Assembly (NCBI GenBank): GCA_005408345.1
Contig: SEMN01000202.1
Location: 819,392 to 883,391, forward strand
From: Macquaria australasica
Taxonomy: Eukaryota; Chordata; Actinopteri; Centrarchiformes; Percichthyidae
Direction of reading: 5' to 3'
Length of the DNA: 64,000 nucleotides
The notes under the pieces were generated by a model. It was given only the letters and a program-made list of their open reading frames with translations. It did no database searches and was not told the origin of the DNA. Within the stretch, counting starts at the first letter, position 1, and the number at the start of each line of letters is the position of its first letter. The position numbers and the translations under genes are program-made. Positions 46,192 through 58,200 of this stretch are shown piece after piece.

Positions 46192-49100
46192 AATCTCCCC
46201 CATTAGATCAATACTGTGGCAGCAAGCACGAGCTTGGTGGGGGAAAAACAAACGTAAACGTTGTTTACTTCTTGTAAGGTGTCGTGTTAGGAGCCAATGG
46301 CTACTGCATAATGTATTAGTTTCCTGGAGCCTTGTGGCTGCATAAAATAAACATTTATTTTATTTTATTATTATTATTTTTTTTTAGCGGGAATGGTATT
46401 TAATAGGAATAGAATGAATTATTGAAGATTAAAAGAGAGTGTCAGCCTGAGACCTGAATATTGACCTGTATCCTCCCGTGAAGCACCCGTGGAAGTCGAG
46501 GCTCGAGCGGCTGCTCTCCTTCACAGCGCGGTGAGGAAGTCATCCCTGGTGGAACAGGCGAATATGAGGGTCGAACTTCTCCCAGCACTCAGTGACAACT
46601 ACATGTACCTCCTGATTGATGTGGACTCCAGAGAAGCAGCTATTGTTGACCCTGTGGAGCCAATAAAGGTATGTGCATTGTATTGTATTATATTATATTC
46701 AGTGCTGGAGTACATTTACTCAGGTACTTTTGATGTACTTCTTACTTGAGCATTTCCATTCTATCCCAAATATTGTACTTTTTTTTTTACTCCTTTTTGC
46801 TACACTACATTTATTTAACAGTACTAGTTACTTTACAGACTAATTTATTATATACAAAACATGTGATGATGCATTAGGGATGAGCACTAATCCTCTATTA
46901 TTTGTTTTTCTTTGTCATATTTCATAATGTTGATGCAAAAATAATATAAAAATACCAATATTGTCCTGTTCATTTATTTGCAACATTGTCCCAATACACC
47001 CAGAGGTATTAAATGGATAGTTATCACATGTTAATAGTATGGCAAAATCTCTGAAGGTTGACACATTTTATGCTTGCTGTTACCTGTTACTGCATCAATA
47101 ATAATCCAATCATTTAGTATCACTTTATATATTATATATATTATAACACTCTGAAAGGACCCCTTCTGCATAACAGTCCTGCATTAAACATTTTTTGTAT
47201 TGCTACTTAAACGTAAGCAAAGGATCTCAATACTTCTTCCACCACTGACTATACTATATTATTAAAAATTATATTATTATATTATAATATTATATCTGTG
47301 CTTCCATTTAGGGCTACAACTAATGATTATTTTCACTATACTGTATATTACTTTTTAGATTAATTGTATAGTCTGTAAAATGTAAAAAAAAAAAAAAAAA
47401 AAAAAAAGTTTCCTGAGTCCCAAAACCCACATATATTCAATTTGTAATGATATAAAACAGAAAAAACCCCAGCAAATCCTCATATATGAGAAGCTGGAAC
47501 TAACAGTACTCTGCACTTTTGCTTGATAAATGTTTTAAACAATTGTCAAAAATTGTTAGTGATCATTTTTCTTCCGATTAATCGACTAATCATTTAAGCA
47601 CTGCTTCAGTTTGACCCTTTTTGTGCTTTCAACAGGTCGTGGAAGCTGTCAGAAAACATGGCGTAAAACTCACGACAGTTCTGACCACTCATCACCACTG
47701 GTGAGCTACGTGTTAAGTTAATGTTTTCTTTTACACAGTGTTACACTGGCTACTATTTGCATATTATATTCATGAGAGCATTCTCCAAACACTGAAGCTG
47801 ACCAGCCAAAAATGCCGCTATGCTAAGAAACCATTATACTTGCATGAAAACTGCCCTTCTGCTGAATCAAAGAGTAGTACCAATACACTGATCATTTTCT
47901 CTCCTCAGGGATCATGCTAGTGGAAATGAGAAGATGGTAAGGCTAATGCCAGGACTGAAGGTCTATGGAGGAGATGACAGGGTTGATGCTATTACAAAGA
48001 AAGTTTCTCATTCCAACAGTTTCAAAGTAAGACCATCAAACTGTCTGTTCTACAATCCAAATATACAGCCCGAATGGTTGTTTGCTCACTGGTGACTCTC
48101 TTTCCCAGCTCGGATCACTCAGTGTCAAATGCCTGTTTACACCGTGTCACACGACTGGTCACATCTGCTACTATGTGACAAAAGAAAACAGCACTGAGCC
48201 GCCAGCTGTTTTCACAGGTATGTCTAATCACATTAGGGTGATACCGGAGACAAAGAGGTCTCTGACAAAACCCTTAAATCTGTCAAGCTTGATCAATAAG
48301 TATTAATGCAGCCTCTGTAACAAGTCAGCACTCTGTCATGTGTGACACTTTTTTTTTCTTCTTTCCATACAGGGGACACTCTGTTTGTGGCTGGTTGTGG
48401 TAAATTCTTCGAGGGTACAGCAGAGCAGATGTACAAAGCCTTGATAGAAATTCTTGGACACCTGCCTCCTGAAACAGTAAATATATGTACTCCATGTACT
48501 CCATCTATAATGTCAGCGTAAAAGGTTTTATTGAAAGTCGAAACGTAACACTGAAGACATGAATCATTCTTTAAGTAATTTAAAGAAGATTTGAGATGGA
48601 AGCCAACTGAGATGAGAGCTAAATGTCTGTTTTAACAGTTTTTAAGATGGAAAAATGGGTGTGGAAAATGTCATATTCTGATAAAGTATAAGCTGAATGA
48701 CAGACTGACTAACCACGGTGTGTTTGTGTTTTAAGCGCGTTTACTGCGGTCATGAGTACACTGTCAGCAATCTGAAATTTGCACGTCATGTGGAACCCGA
48801 CAATGAAGTAATTCAGAAGAAGCTAGCATGGGCGAAGGTATTTGACTGACGCGCCGCATCCAAGCAACCATTGCCTCAGTCAGATGATCAACCTCTGAAA
48901 CTGTTGAAAATAAAAACACCTTTGCGTCTGTGTATTTGTATTTCTGTAGGAGAAATGCAGCAATGGAGAACCGACCATCCCGTCCACTTTGGCAGAGGAA
49001 TTCACATTTAATCCCTTTATGAGAGTAAAGTATGTGGAGCATGATTTAATACTAATTATTTCATAAGACTGCATCCAGAAATGTTGCAAACTGACAGCAC

Positions 49101-49265
49101 ATGTATGTGTCAGTGTAGTTTGTTTAGAGCTAATTACTCATATTTTTTTTTAATGTTTAATTTAGAGAGAAGTCCGTCCAAGACCACGTGAAGCAGACAG
49201 ACCCGATTGAAACCATGAGAAGTCTCCGGAAGGAAAAAGATGGCTTCCGCGTCCCGAAGGAGTGA
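45951..49265 (+). CDS. hagh: Hydroxyacylglutathione hydrolase (glyoxalase II), mitochondrial/cytosolic
   Basis: Hydrolyses S-D-lactoylglutathione to D-lactate and glutathione, the second step of methylglyoxal detoxification. Nine exons: 45951-46017, 46484-46668, 47636-47700, 47909-48026, 48109-48217, 48373-48476, 48736-48837, 48950-49029, 49166-49265, giving 309 residues (human 308). The leader MLLRSLAGSACTLLG suits mitochondrial import. An internal ATG at 46564 (MRVELLPAL) matches the cytosolic start of human HAGH. Metallo-beta-lactamase ligands are intact: TTHHHWDHA, the His of TPCHTTGH, the Asp of GDTLF and the His of CGHEYT. The C-terminal glutathione-side helix (LRKEKDGFRVPKE) is present. 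The exon 2 acceptor (CCCGTGAAG) has a weak pyrimidine tract, but frame and homology support it. Its paralogue haghl lies 1.7 kb downstream. Confidence 0.96.
46161..46187. repeat. CT microsatellite in hagh intron 1
   Basis: Pure (CT)n of about 13 units, 140 bases into the first intron of hagh, close to the promoter. Confidence 0.95.
46703..47250 (+). mobile_element. hAT MITE (tggtgga/tccacca family) in hagh intron 2
   Basis: The left end gtgctggagtacatttactc, then aggtacttttgatgtactt and actacatttatttaacagt, and the right end cttcttccaccactgac belong to the family of 44050-44358. It is longer and more diverged, with an AT-rich inner segment. No transposase frame. Confidence 0.65.
47310..47602 (+). 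mobile_element. hAT-like MITE, agggctgcaac family, copy 2, in hagh intron 2
   Basis: Starts agggctacaactaatgatt and ends cgattaatcgactaatcatt. The centre shows ccacatatattcaatttg and gaagctggaactaacagt, and an A-run of about 22 bases lies at 47386-47407. Same family and orientation as 23425 and 51262. Confidence 0.6.
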
Positions 49266-50920
49266 TGTCCAGTGCACTCATGCTGACTGTTTTCTGGACA
49301 ACTGCTTACAACACTGCGAGCTATCAACGGCATACTAATCTGCAAATCATCTTCAAAGCCACTTGAAATAGATCTACTACATTGACTCTCAATCAAGGCA
49401 CAAATAAATCATCTGTCATTATTTTAGTTGTATTTGGGTTGTTTGGATGATGTTAGTATGATAGTTTGAAGGAATATATGGCCATTAATTGAAATGCTTT
49501 AAATGAGACATGAGTTTGTTATTCTGTAAATGGGAGTTTTAGAGTTTTATGTTGTATTATATCGAAGTACAAACTACTATTTCATTAAGTGTTCAAATTC
49601 AAAAACGTTTAACAAGACAGGCAGCCGCTTGAGTAACAAAGTTGTAATATGTGTAAAATTTCTGTAAATTGATAAAGTAATTTCTGTAAAGAGTCGTATC
49701 TATGTTTTATTCTGACCTGGAATGTTTCCTCATGCCATTTCTTTTCATATTTGCTTGGAAGCAGTTCGTTTGGCACAAGTGCTTTTTTTAATTACTTCCT
49801 TTATTTAAAAGCGTTCTGTGAGCAAAGCATTGTCTACTTATCGGTGTGTCAGCATTAAATGTTAGAAATCCTGAATGCTCTTCTGCATGTAAAGCCCAGT
49901 CTTACAAAGAATATTGCACGATGTTCTTTTGAAAAAGCAATAAAACATTTATTTTAAGTCAGTAGAAATAAATAAAAAGCACTCATGCAGAATGGTCCCA
50001 TTGAAAGTGTGATATTATCATTATATTATTGGATTATTACAAGAGCATGAACACGTAAGCAGCATTTTAATGTAGCTGGTCAAGGTGGAGCTAATTTGAA
50101 AGCCCCTGCTTAACCAGACAGGTGTTTTCACTCATTCTGCCTGAAAAAGTAAAACATTTTTCTGATATGTAGTGAAGTATAGCAGAAAATGGATATGTTC
50201 AAGTAAAGTACTTAAACATTGTATTTAACTGTAGCACTTGTGCATAACACAAGTAATGAGAGCTTTCAGTTCCATTATAGTACATCCAGATTTAAAGCTT
50301 TATCAATTTAAAATCACAGATTTTTAAAAATTAGTCTTTAATTTCAACCAAGTCTAACATCAGGCACACAAGATACTGAGCACAAACTCGAATTTTAACG
50401 TGACACATTCATAAAGAACATAACAAAGCAATAAATAAACGAAGACAAAATGCCCTTTACCACAACATCTTCTTCATTTAAAACATCACATTGAAAGACA
50501 TTGTTGAATGTTTCTGGGCTCGATTGAAACGTCTCGGATTTGACACGTTGACTCGATGATGTCGCGACAACTTCCCGGTCTGAATTCAGAAAGGTGGAAT
50601 AATAATAATAATCACAGCATCACAGCCGCTGAAGGATAAAACGAGCCAGTCGCAATCGTTTATTCTGAGGTAACCGTGTTTTTGTTTAATTTGCCTTTAA
50701 TGTTCAAGCTGCAGAAAGTGTTGAGCTTCACGACACCAGGGCGGCGGCGGCGCAGTTTAAACGCTGGTCCTGCAGACAGCAAGTGTGCAGCAGCGTGCTT
50801 TCATTAGCCAGCTTAATGCTTAACAGTGGCAGTGATAAATGAACAACTGTAAGTAACGCTGACTAATTGAACTCTTCCTCAAGTGTCGCGCACTGTGCTG
50901 CGCATGCGTTTGAGGGCGCC
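49266..50920 (+). other. hagh 3' region and haghl promoter
   Basis: AT-rich 3' UTR of hagh with AATAAA signals at 49403-49408 and 49939-49944. From about 50520 the sequence becomes CpG-richer (gatgtcgcgacaacttccc, agggcggcggcggcgcagt), consistent with a CpG-type promoter and 5' UTR for haghl. No extra gene is visible in between. Confidence 0.5.
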
Positions 50921-53900
50921 ATGAAGGTAAAGGTGATCTCCATCCTGGAGGACAACTACATGTACCTGGTGATAGAGGAGCAGAGTAAACAGGCCGTAGC
51001 TGTGGACCCCGCTGTACCACACCGGGTGAGAGGCAGATGTGACGCACATTAAACACTGGGGTGTGGTATTCTTCTGTCCTTGTTTGCACAAGTTACAAAA
51101 TAATAAAGTGTAATGCATTAATCAAAAAGGATTGGCGAGAAAACAACAGAACAAAAACAAAAAGATAAGAAATGTGAAACACTGTAAGCATAATATAGAG
51201 AAAAATAGAAAAAAAACAACTAATTATATGTACTGACAAAATAAATAAATAAATGTGACATTATTTTAATTATTTATTACCCTGCTGATTATTTTCTTGA
51301 TTCATTTTTGGTCTATAAAATGTCTGAAAATCATGGAATAGCCTTCACAATTTCCTAAAGCCCAAAGTGAGGTTACCAAATTGCTTGTTTTGTTTGTCCT
51401 ACTGTCCCAAACCCAAAGATATTCAGTTCAGCTATCACGTAGACAAAGAAAAGCAGCAAACCCTCACAATTTAAAAGCTGGAACCAAGGAATGTTTGCTT
51501 GAAAGATAACTTTAATGATTAATCGATTATCAAAATAACTGTTAACTAATCCTTTCAGCCCTAATGAGATACCGTACGTACATAATGTGAATTGCCGCTA
51601 ACAGGTGGACATCTGTTTTATTTAACAGCTGCTAGAAATAGTGAAGAGAGAGGGCTTGTCTCTGACGGCTGTTCTCACCACACACCATCACTGGTGAGAC
51701 TGTTTGGTACAAGAGTGGGTGGCCGTGACTTAAAGTAAATCAGTGATACCAGAACAAATCACTGCTAAAGTAATGATTAACTAACCTGTTTTCACTGATC
51801 AGGGACCATGCTCGGGGGAATGAGGCTCTGCTGAAGGAGGTTCCTGGGCTGAGGGTGTACGGGGGAGATGATCGTATCGGGGGTCTGACGGATAAAGTCA
51901 CCAACGCCCAGGAGCTCAAGGTGCCCACAAAGTAACGGGAGTAAAATGTCTTTACCTGGACAGAGCTCCAGTTATGATTTCAACATGTCAATTATACAAA
52001 AATACACTTTTTCTTGTCGTGTCTCTGCCATGTTGTCTTTTGATATTGTGTTTTCTCCATTTTGCAGTTTAACTCCATCAATGTGAGGTGCCTATTTACT
52101 CCCTGCCATACCTCTGGTCACATGTGCTACTTTGTTTGGGAGGATGAGTGCACTGACGCCCCTGCTGTGTTCACAGGTCTTTGTCTGTAAACATAAAGAG
52201 CTGGTGAACCAGTCTGAGAAGTAGTTACATTTCTTGCTTACATTATACCTGTGCAGTACACTCACTGTATGAAGGCAAAACTGCACTGTCACTTCATGTG
52301 GCATTAATTGAATATACAATAACTTCATTTTGAGTGGCTAGAGATATGAATCCTTGTTGTCCAGCACATTGTCCATTGTTCTTGTTGTGTGGGATGACAG
52401 GGACTGACCACTGTCCTTTCTTTTGCTTGTTAGGGGATACGTTGTTTATTGGTGGATGCGGGCGGTTTCTTGAGGGTACGGCCGAACAGATGTACCACAA
52501 TCTCACCCAGGTGCTGGGCTCCCTACCTCAAGACACGGTCAGTGGAAATAAGAGATATTTGATGGTGGCTGTGTGCAGCCGTCACAGGGTTAACAACAGC
52601 TGACATGACCTCAGATAAGAGCTGGTGTAAGACTGAGTCACAGTTACGAGTAAACACGCATACAATGAGGGAATTGAGGGCAGCCTGGCTCTCCTTTCTC
52701 CCTTCTTAGTACAGAAGTACACTTCTTAGTACACTGCTATGTGTGTGAGTTAACCAGGAATCCTGACTTTAAATCGTGCTCTGTTCATCTGTAGAAGGTG
52801 TTCTGTGGACACGAGTACACCATCAAGAACCTGAAGTTTGCCCTGCTGGTGGAGCCAGAGAATGAAAAGGTTAAAGAGATGCTGAGCTGGGCCAGGGTGA
52901 GCAATAGAAGGAAAACTGCTTAAAGAATGAAGCTCGCAATATTCTCTGTTTTTGTTATTGTCAACAAAAGACCAAAACCTTAACTGCGCATTAGTCTGTC
53001 TCATAATACTGTACTTTCCCATGGCTCTCAGCTCTCAGTTAACTGCTCTCAGTTAACTGCTCACAAATATATAAATATAGTTTCACTTTAAAAAAAAAAA
53101 AAAAAAAGGCTAAATAATTTCCTAAAACAGCTGGGCTCTGTAGTTTTTTAGTAAACGTTACTGAAAAAGGAGTTAATAGTGAATTGCCTGGGGACTATTG
53201 TCAGTTGCAGATTAATACTCATTTGGTGTTCTAGTGAGTATTTCCGGCAGCAGGACGGTGTTTGTGGGACTGAATCAAAATAAACTACAGTACCCATGTT
53301 GGAGGTAATGAAGTTGGATCAATTAATTGTTGGTTTTGGTCTTTTCATGGGATTTGTTGACAAAAACAAAAACATGGAATATTGCCAGTCTTATCCTTTA
53401 AATACAGATGAGAAATATTTATTTTTCTGAGTTTACTGACAGTCTTTGTGTCTGCAGGCCAGAGATGATGATGACAAACCCACAGTGCCATCTACCCTAA
53501 TGGACGAGTTTGAATACAACCCTTTTCTTCGCCTCTCGTGAGTTTGGATATTTATACACAGTATGGATGAAACATGAAAGGCTGGACCAGGAGAAAAAAT
53601 GTCTGCAGCTATTTTGGTAACCGCTGTAGAATTTGTCAACCAATTTCCAGTATACGTTTCCAGTATACGTTTCCAGTATGCGACATATGTACATGGTCAC
53701 TCTTTTAATAATGAATCACTCTGAGTTCCAGTGCTACTGAAATATTTATTTAAATTATTAGTCTGCTTGACAGGTTGGTAAAATAGTCTAATTTGGTGAG
53801 CTTGTGATTAATCAGCGGTTTCTATAATCATGACTTTTCCTGCCACAATTTTGTGTTGTATCTTATTTTTTCTTTCTAATCCTGTTCCTTTACTGTAGGG

Positions 53901-54049
53901 AGGAAGGAGTACAAAAGTTCACAGGGAAGACAGACCCCATAGAGGTGATGAGGGTCCTGCGGAAGGAGAAGGACAAATTTAAGAAGCCCAAGGAGAGACT
54001 TCCTCCCCACGCCATGTTGGCTTTGGAGTGGGGGCTCCTCAGACCCTGA
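50921..54049 (+). CDS. haghl: Hydroxyacylglutathione hydrolase-like protein (glyoxalase II paralogue)
   Basis: Metallo-beta-lactamase-fold hydrolase, probably a cytosolic thioesterase of the glyoxalase II type. Eight exons: 50921-51025, 51629-51693, 51803-51920, 52068-52176, 52434-52537, 52795-52896, 53458-53537, 53899-54049, giving 277 residues. It starts MKVKVISILEDNYMYLVIEE with no mitochondrial leader, matching mammalian HAGHL. All expected metal ligands are present: TTHHHWDHA, TPCHTSGH, GDTLF and CGHEYT. The C-terminus differs from HAGH and ends MLALEWGLLRP, the HAGHL-type tail. Internal exons (65, 118, 109, 104, 102 and 80 bases) have exactly the lengths of the corresponding hagh exons. 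The donor after exon 3 (GTGCCC) is weak but required by frame. In-frame, uninterrupted and apparently functional. Confidence 0.95.
51262..51565 (+). mobile_element. hAT-like MITE, agggctgcaac family, copy 3, in haghl intron 1
   Basis: Blocks gctgattattttcttgatt, ggtctataaaatgtctgaaa, aagatattcagttcagct, aaaagctggaaccaagga and gattaatcgattatcaaaat occur in family order, ending ctaatcctttcagccct. The left terminus is eroded. Confidence 0.6.
52945..53400. repeat. Palindromic dispersed repeat (aaggataaggctggtgtt), copy 2, in haghl intron 6
   Basis: The left part has attgtcaacaaaagaccaaa and the right part tggttttggtcttttcatgg then gccagtcttatccttta, its reverse complement. The actgaatcaaaataaactac block matches ggactcaaaacaaactac at 39230. 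An A-run of about 22 bases lies near 53088-53108. Confidence 0.6.
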
Positions 54050-54805
54050 GATCCAGTTTCAGAGCTCTGAACAGACTGTAGAGTGTGGTGTTTGTTGCTT
54101 TAACACTACATTTAACCAATTCATACTGCTGGGGGCCTGGTTGACCCCCATGGACGTGTGTTGGTTTATTAAGTATAAAACAATGTCTGCACAAAAAGGC
54201 CAGTGTAAAACTACTTTCATGAAATATTCCTACAAGCTAAATTAATTAATGTAAGGTCTGGTCTCCCAGTCTGTTATGCACAAAGTAACTGTACCAGGTA
54301 ACTTCTGCTAATACCAATTTCCATTGAAAAAGATAAGATGTTAATGTATTTGGTGTATTTATTGCTTTAAATAATTGGTTTTGGGAGAAAAATAAGACTT
54401 GTATTAGAATGTTTAATTTCCTTGACATCCACTTTTGTTGTCTTTATGAATGTTTATTTTCTCTGGTAATCTTGTGACTTCCAGTTCATGTTAATTCTCT
54501 CATTTAACCTTTTTACTAATTTCAGTTTGGACATATTGTATATATTTTACAATTGCTCTCTCGCTCACTTTTGCAGTTGAGCGCTGCACAATTGATTTAA
54601 AATACAATTTAAGTACCATTGTCTATAATTTAGACGGCACCTTATGCACAGTACTTTGGAACAGGAGTTTGATATGTTGCACTTTAAATTGTACGACAAG
54701 GGTAGAAAAGACATACAGTGTACATCACTATGAATGTAAGTAGCTGCTTTTCCTCAATTGGTGAGAGCTTATAATTGTACATCAGAGTCAAGGTCATTCA
54801 ATAAA
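54050..54805 (+). terminator. haghl 3' UTR and poly(A) signal
   Basis: Non-coding sequence after the haghl stop, ending with AATAAA at 54800-54805 (tcaataaaacatc). The facing ciao3 gene has its own candidate signal 84 bases further on, so the two 3' ends nearly meet. Confidence 0.5.
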
Positions 54806-54888
54806 ACATCAGTCAGAATCAGTAATCTGTTGGACATATTCTTCACATCTTTTAAAAAAGAACAAAATGGCTACAATTAAATAATGTC

Positions 54889-54894
54889 TTTATT
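54889..54894 (-). terminator. Poly(A) signal candidate of ciao3
   Basis: TTTATT on the plus strand, AATAAA on the minus strand, about 394 bases beyond the ciao3 stop codon and just past the haghl signal. Confidence 0.45.
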
Positions 54895-55287
54895 TTTCAA
54901 TATATATATGTATACTGTATAATCATAGTTAAACAAGGAATGATATTTTGTGTTATTTCAGCTCACATTCTCAATTGTAACAGGTGCCACACGTGAATTA
55001 TTTACTATTTATACATTTGAAAGGACAGTCGGCAGTATAAGGGCAAATAATTTGCTTGGATTCAGCACTGTGTCTATTATCTACACCCTGGTCCTCCACC
55101 TTGCCAGGCACACAACTTTTGCACAAGGAGAAAAGTGGTTTCAAAAGGCTGGTGGCATACATCAAACCTGCTTATGTTGGACTTTGCCCACAACCCTTCT
55201 CTCTGAAGAGAGACAGATATAGTAACATATAGTTGGACGGTTCTGTTGTCATTGTCTGCTGATCGTGGATTGTAGCAAAAGCACTCG

Positions 55288-58200
55288 TCACCACTTCATA
55301 GTGAGTCCGTTAGTCATCTTCTCCACAGTGTGGTACTGCGTATGCAGCAGCTCTTTGGCTCTCTCCTCCCCCACACTGTGGAGCCAGGACTGGTACAGCT
55401 CGGTCACACGGGGGTCTTCTTCTGGCGATAGAGGGCGTTCTGCCTTGTAGAGCTGCTCCACCTTCTGGAGAAGCTCCTTTTGGTTCTGACCAGGTAAAGG
55501 CTTCACCTGTCCCCCACCATTAAGACAGCCTGAATATCAACAAGGGGTGAGGGGAAACATGCTGGGTTTATCACTTTAATTTTAGAAACATTAAATTAAT
55601 CAAGCAGTGCTAGTGTGACTACTGTGCAAGTTGTGCTTGCCAGTTATAGCTTTATAGCTTCTATATGTACATATATGTAATAAGCATGTCATTTATAATA
55701 AGTTGTGACCATCTTAACACTTCGTGAAGCTAGTTTACATGAAAACAAATGTTTGTACTTAATTGTCTCATAGTATAAACTTTCTCTATCTGGTGTGGCA
55801 AACATATGCTGTACCAATGGCACAAAAGTGCAATGGCACGCATAAAGGAAAAGTTTCTGGAAATGTTTAACATCCACATATTTCACTTTACCTGATGGAC
55901 AGGCCATAACTTCCACAAAGTGGTAAGGCGACTTCCCCCTCTTGAGTTTCTGCACCAGATTCTGGATGTTGCGGAAGCCGTATGTGGAGGCAAAGCTCAA
56001 CAGGACTACTCCATCTTTCTCTATAGTCACTTCCTGGAAGTCTTTATTCCTGTGGCAGAGGGGTTGAGGTGGGAAAACAGGGTTTGGCAGAAATTCTTAC
56101 AGTATACACATGAGGCACAAGACAAGTAAGCTGGTGCAATTAATCATTTTTATACAGATGTCTGACCCTGCACATGTAAAGCCTCTAAAACAACACCACT
56201 GAGCTAGGATCCTGGTTGAGTGACATTATAATTAAGCATGATCTACAAGGAGAGCTATTCTGAGATCATTAAACTGGAACAGTTCTTCATTCGTACTGAA
56301 TTCAAACTTGACTGTTCCAGAAGGCATAATGAGCCTGAACCATAAATGACCACAGAGCAGTCAAGCCTCTTAAAGCTGTTCAGACAGACTCACCTGAGGG
56401 TCTTGTAGGTGAGCTCCTTCACCTCCTCTCCAAACAGCTGCTTGGCGGCGTAGGTGAAGACGTGATGGAGGTAACCCCCTGACCCGCTCCCAGCATGGCT
56501 CAGGAACTCATCCCCACTCACAGTGCTGAACCTGGCTCAAGAATTATACAGTATGTAGTGTTTGGGTTCATCTATCCTGCTGGAAATTCATGCTATGGCT
56601 TATTTTAAAGGAAGGGGACGGGCTAACTAAAAAAAACAAAATGTTGCAGAACTTACATTGTATCAAGGGGCGCAGGTTCCACATCATTTAGAAACACATT
56701 TTCCTCCTCCAGCATTTTCTGAACCTCTCCTGTATGAGACAGTGAAAAATATAAAAGAGAAGATCCTCCACATTCATACACACAAGGAGCATAATAAGAG
56801 TAGTTACTGTACCAGAGGTGATGACACAGTCCACTTCTCGAGTCTCAGCATTGTTCAGGTAGAAGTCTGACCTCGAGGCCTCAAGTTTCTTGTCAAAGCA
56901 GGGCATTACTGCCACATGGTAGATCTGCTGTGGACTTAGCCCCTAAAAACACACACACAATACACAGCTCAATGGCAACTTGTTATTCTCTCTGTTTTGA
57001 TAACCTTACATAACAGTCACTGGATACCCCAGGAGTCAACACTCCCCATTTGCTTTGATAATAAATATTTCTAATTCATACACAAACCATGGATCCTCTA
57101 TCCGAAAAAGTAATTTTATATCTTCATCAATTTTAGCAACAGTTTAAGAAAAGCCACAAAGCTGCTATTAAGATGTGAACTCCAGGAAGAAATAATAAAA
57201 AGTGACTTCCCCTTAACCTCCATGAGGTGGAGCACACTGTTTGACTGACTGCAATATCTGATGTGTTCCTGTACCTGTTGTTCAGCAAAATAGCCTTTAA
57301 CCAGAGAACCCATCATCTGCTGGGGGGAGCGAGTGGTACTAATGTATGGAAGAATAAACTCCCCGTGGGTCTTCTCTGCATAGCAAATCCAACCTGAACA
57401 AAACACACAAACACACACACACATCCAGAGAGACACGAACAATTGGAGATGTCTTTGAGCAATCACTGAAATCATAAGAAATGTAAGTATCATTACACTA
57501 AAGTGACTGACAGTGCTTTTTGCCTTTTGTTAAGCTTATCAATAAGTTACATGGTCTACCACGAATATGAAGAAGGTCCCTCCCTCAACACTTCTACATA
57601 CAAATTAAGTTTATGACATTTTATTCTACTTTTACATTATATTAATCCATGGAATTTCACATTGCGAAAATCAAAATATGTTTGTCTGCAATTTAAAAAA
57701 AACAAACACTAAAAGCTTGTAATTTCTGAAAACTGAAATGATAATTAATTAATATACTAAATGTGTTTTCTCATTCTTTAGTAGTACATTTGTACTTTTG
57801 TTTTGGAGGGGTGGGCATTTTTGCTTTTATTAGACAGTGGACAGTAGAGAGCTGACAGGTAATGAATGGGAGAGAAATGTGCATGACGCTCCAACATTAT
57901 ACATACAGGGTTTTTAGTGGAATACCTGGACAGGCCGATGTCAGCATGGGCAGACACTTGCTGTCCTGCTCCTTCCTCTGGAAACGCTCCACAAACTCCC
58001 TCTGGCTCTCCAGCAGGCTGAAGGTCCGACTAAAGCTTGTGTCAAACACATGATGAACCCCTGCAGTAATGATAAGAATCTTAAGCCTAAATCACCCTCT
58101 CATTTTCATTTCCTGTTTTACTTTGAGTTGTATGACTTAAATAGAACCGAAAGGGCAATATTTGCACTCACCAAGGCCTTTGAAGAAAGAGGTAAGCCTC

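Noticed and set aside
57116..57493. 125-codon minus-strand frame
   Set aside because: Only its central part (57275-57393) is real: ciao3 exon 6. The rest is intron read-through, including a CVCVCV microsatellite stretch.
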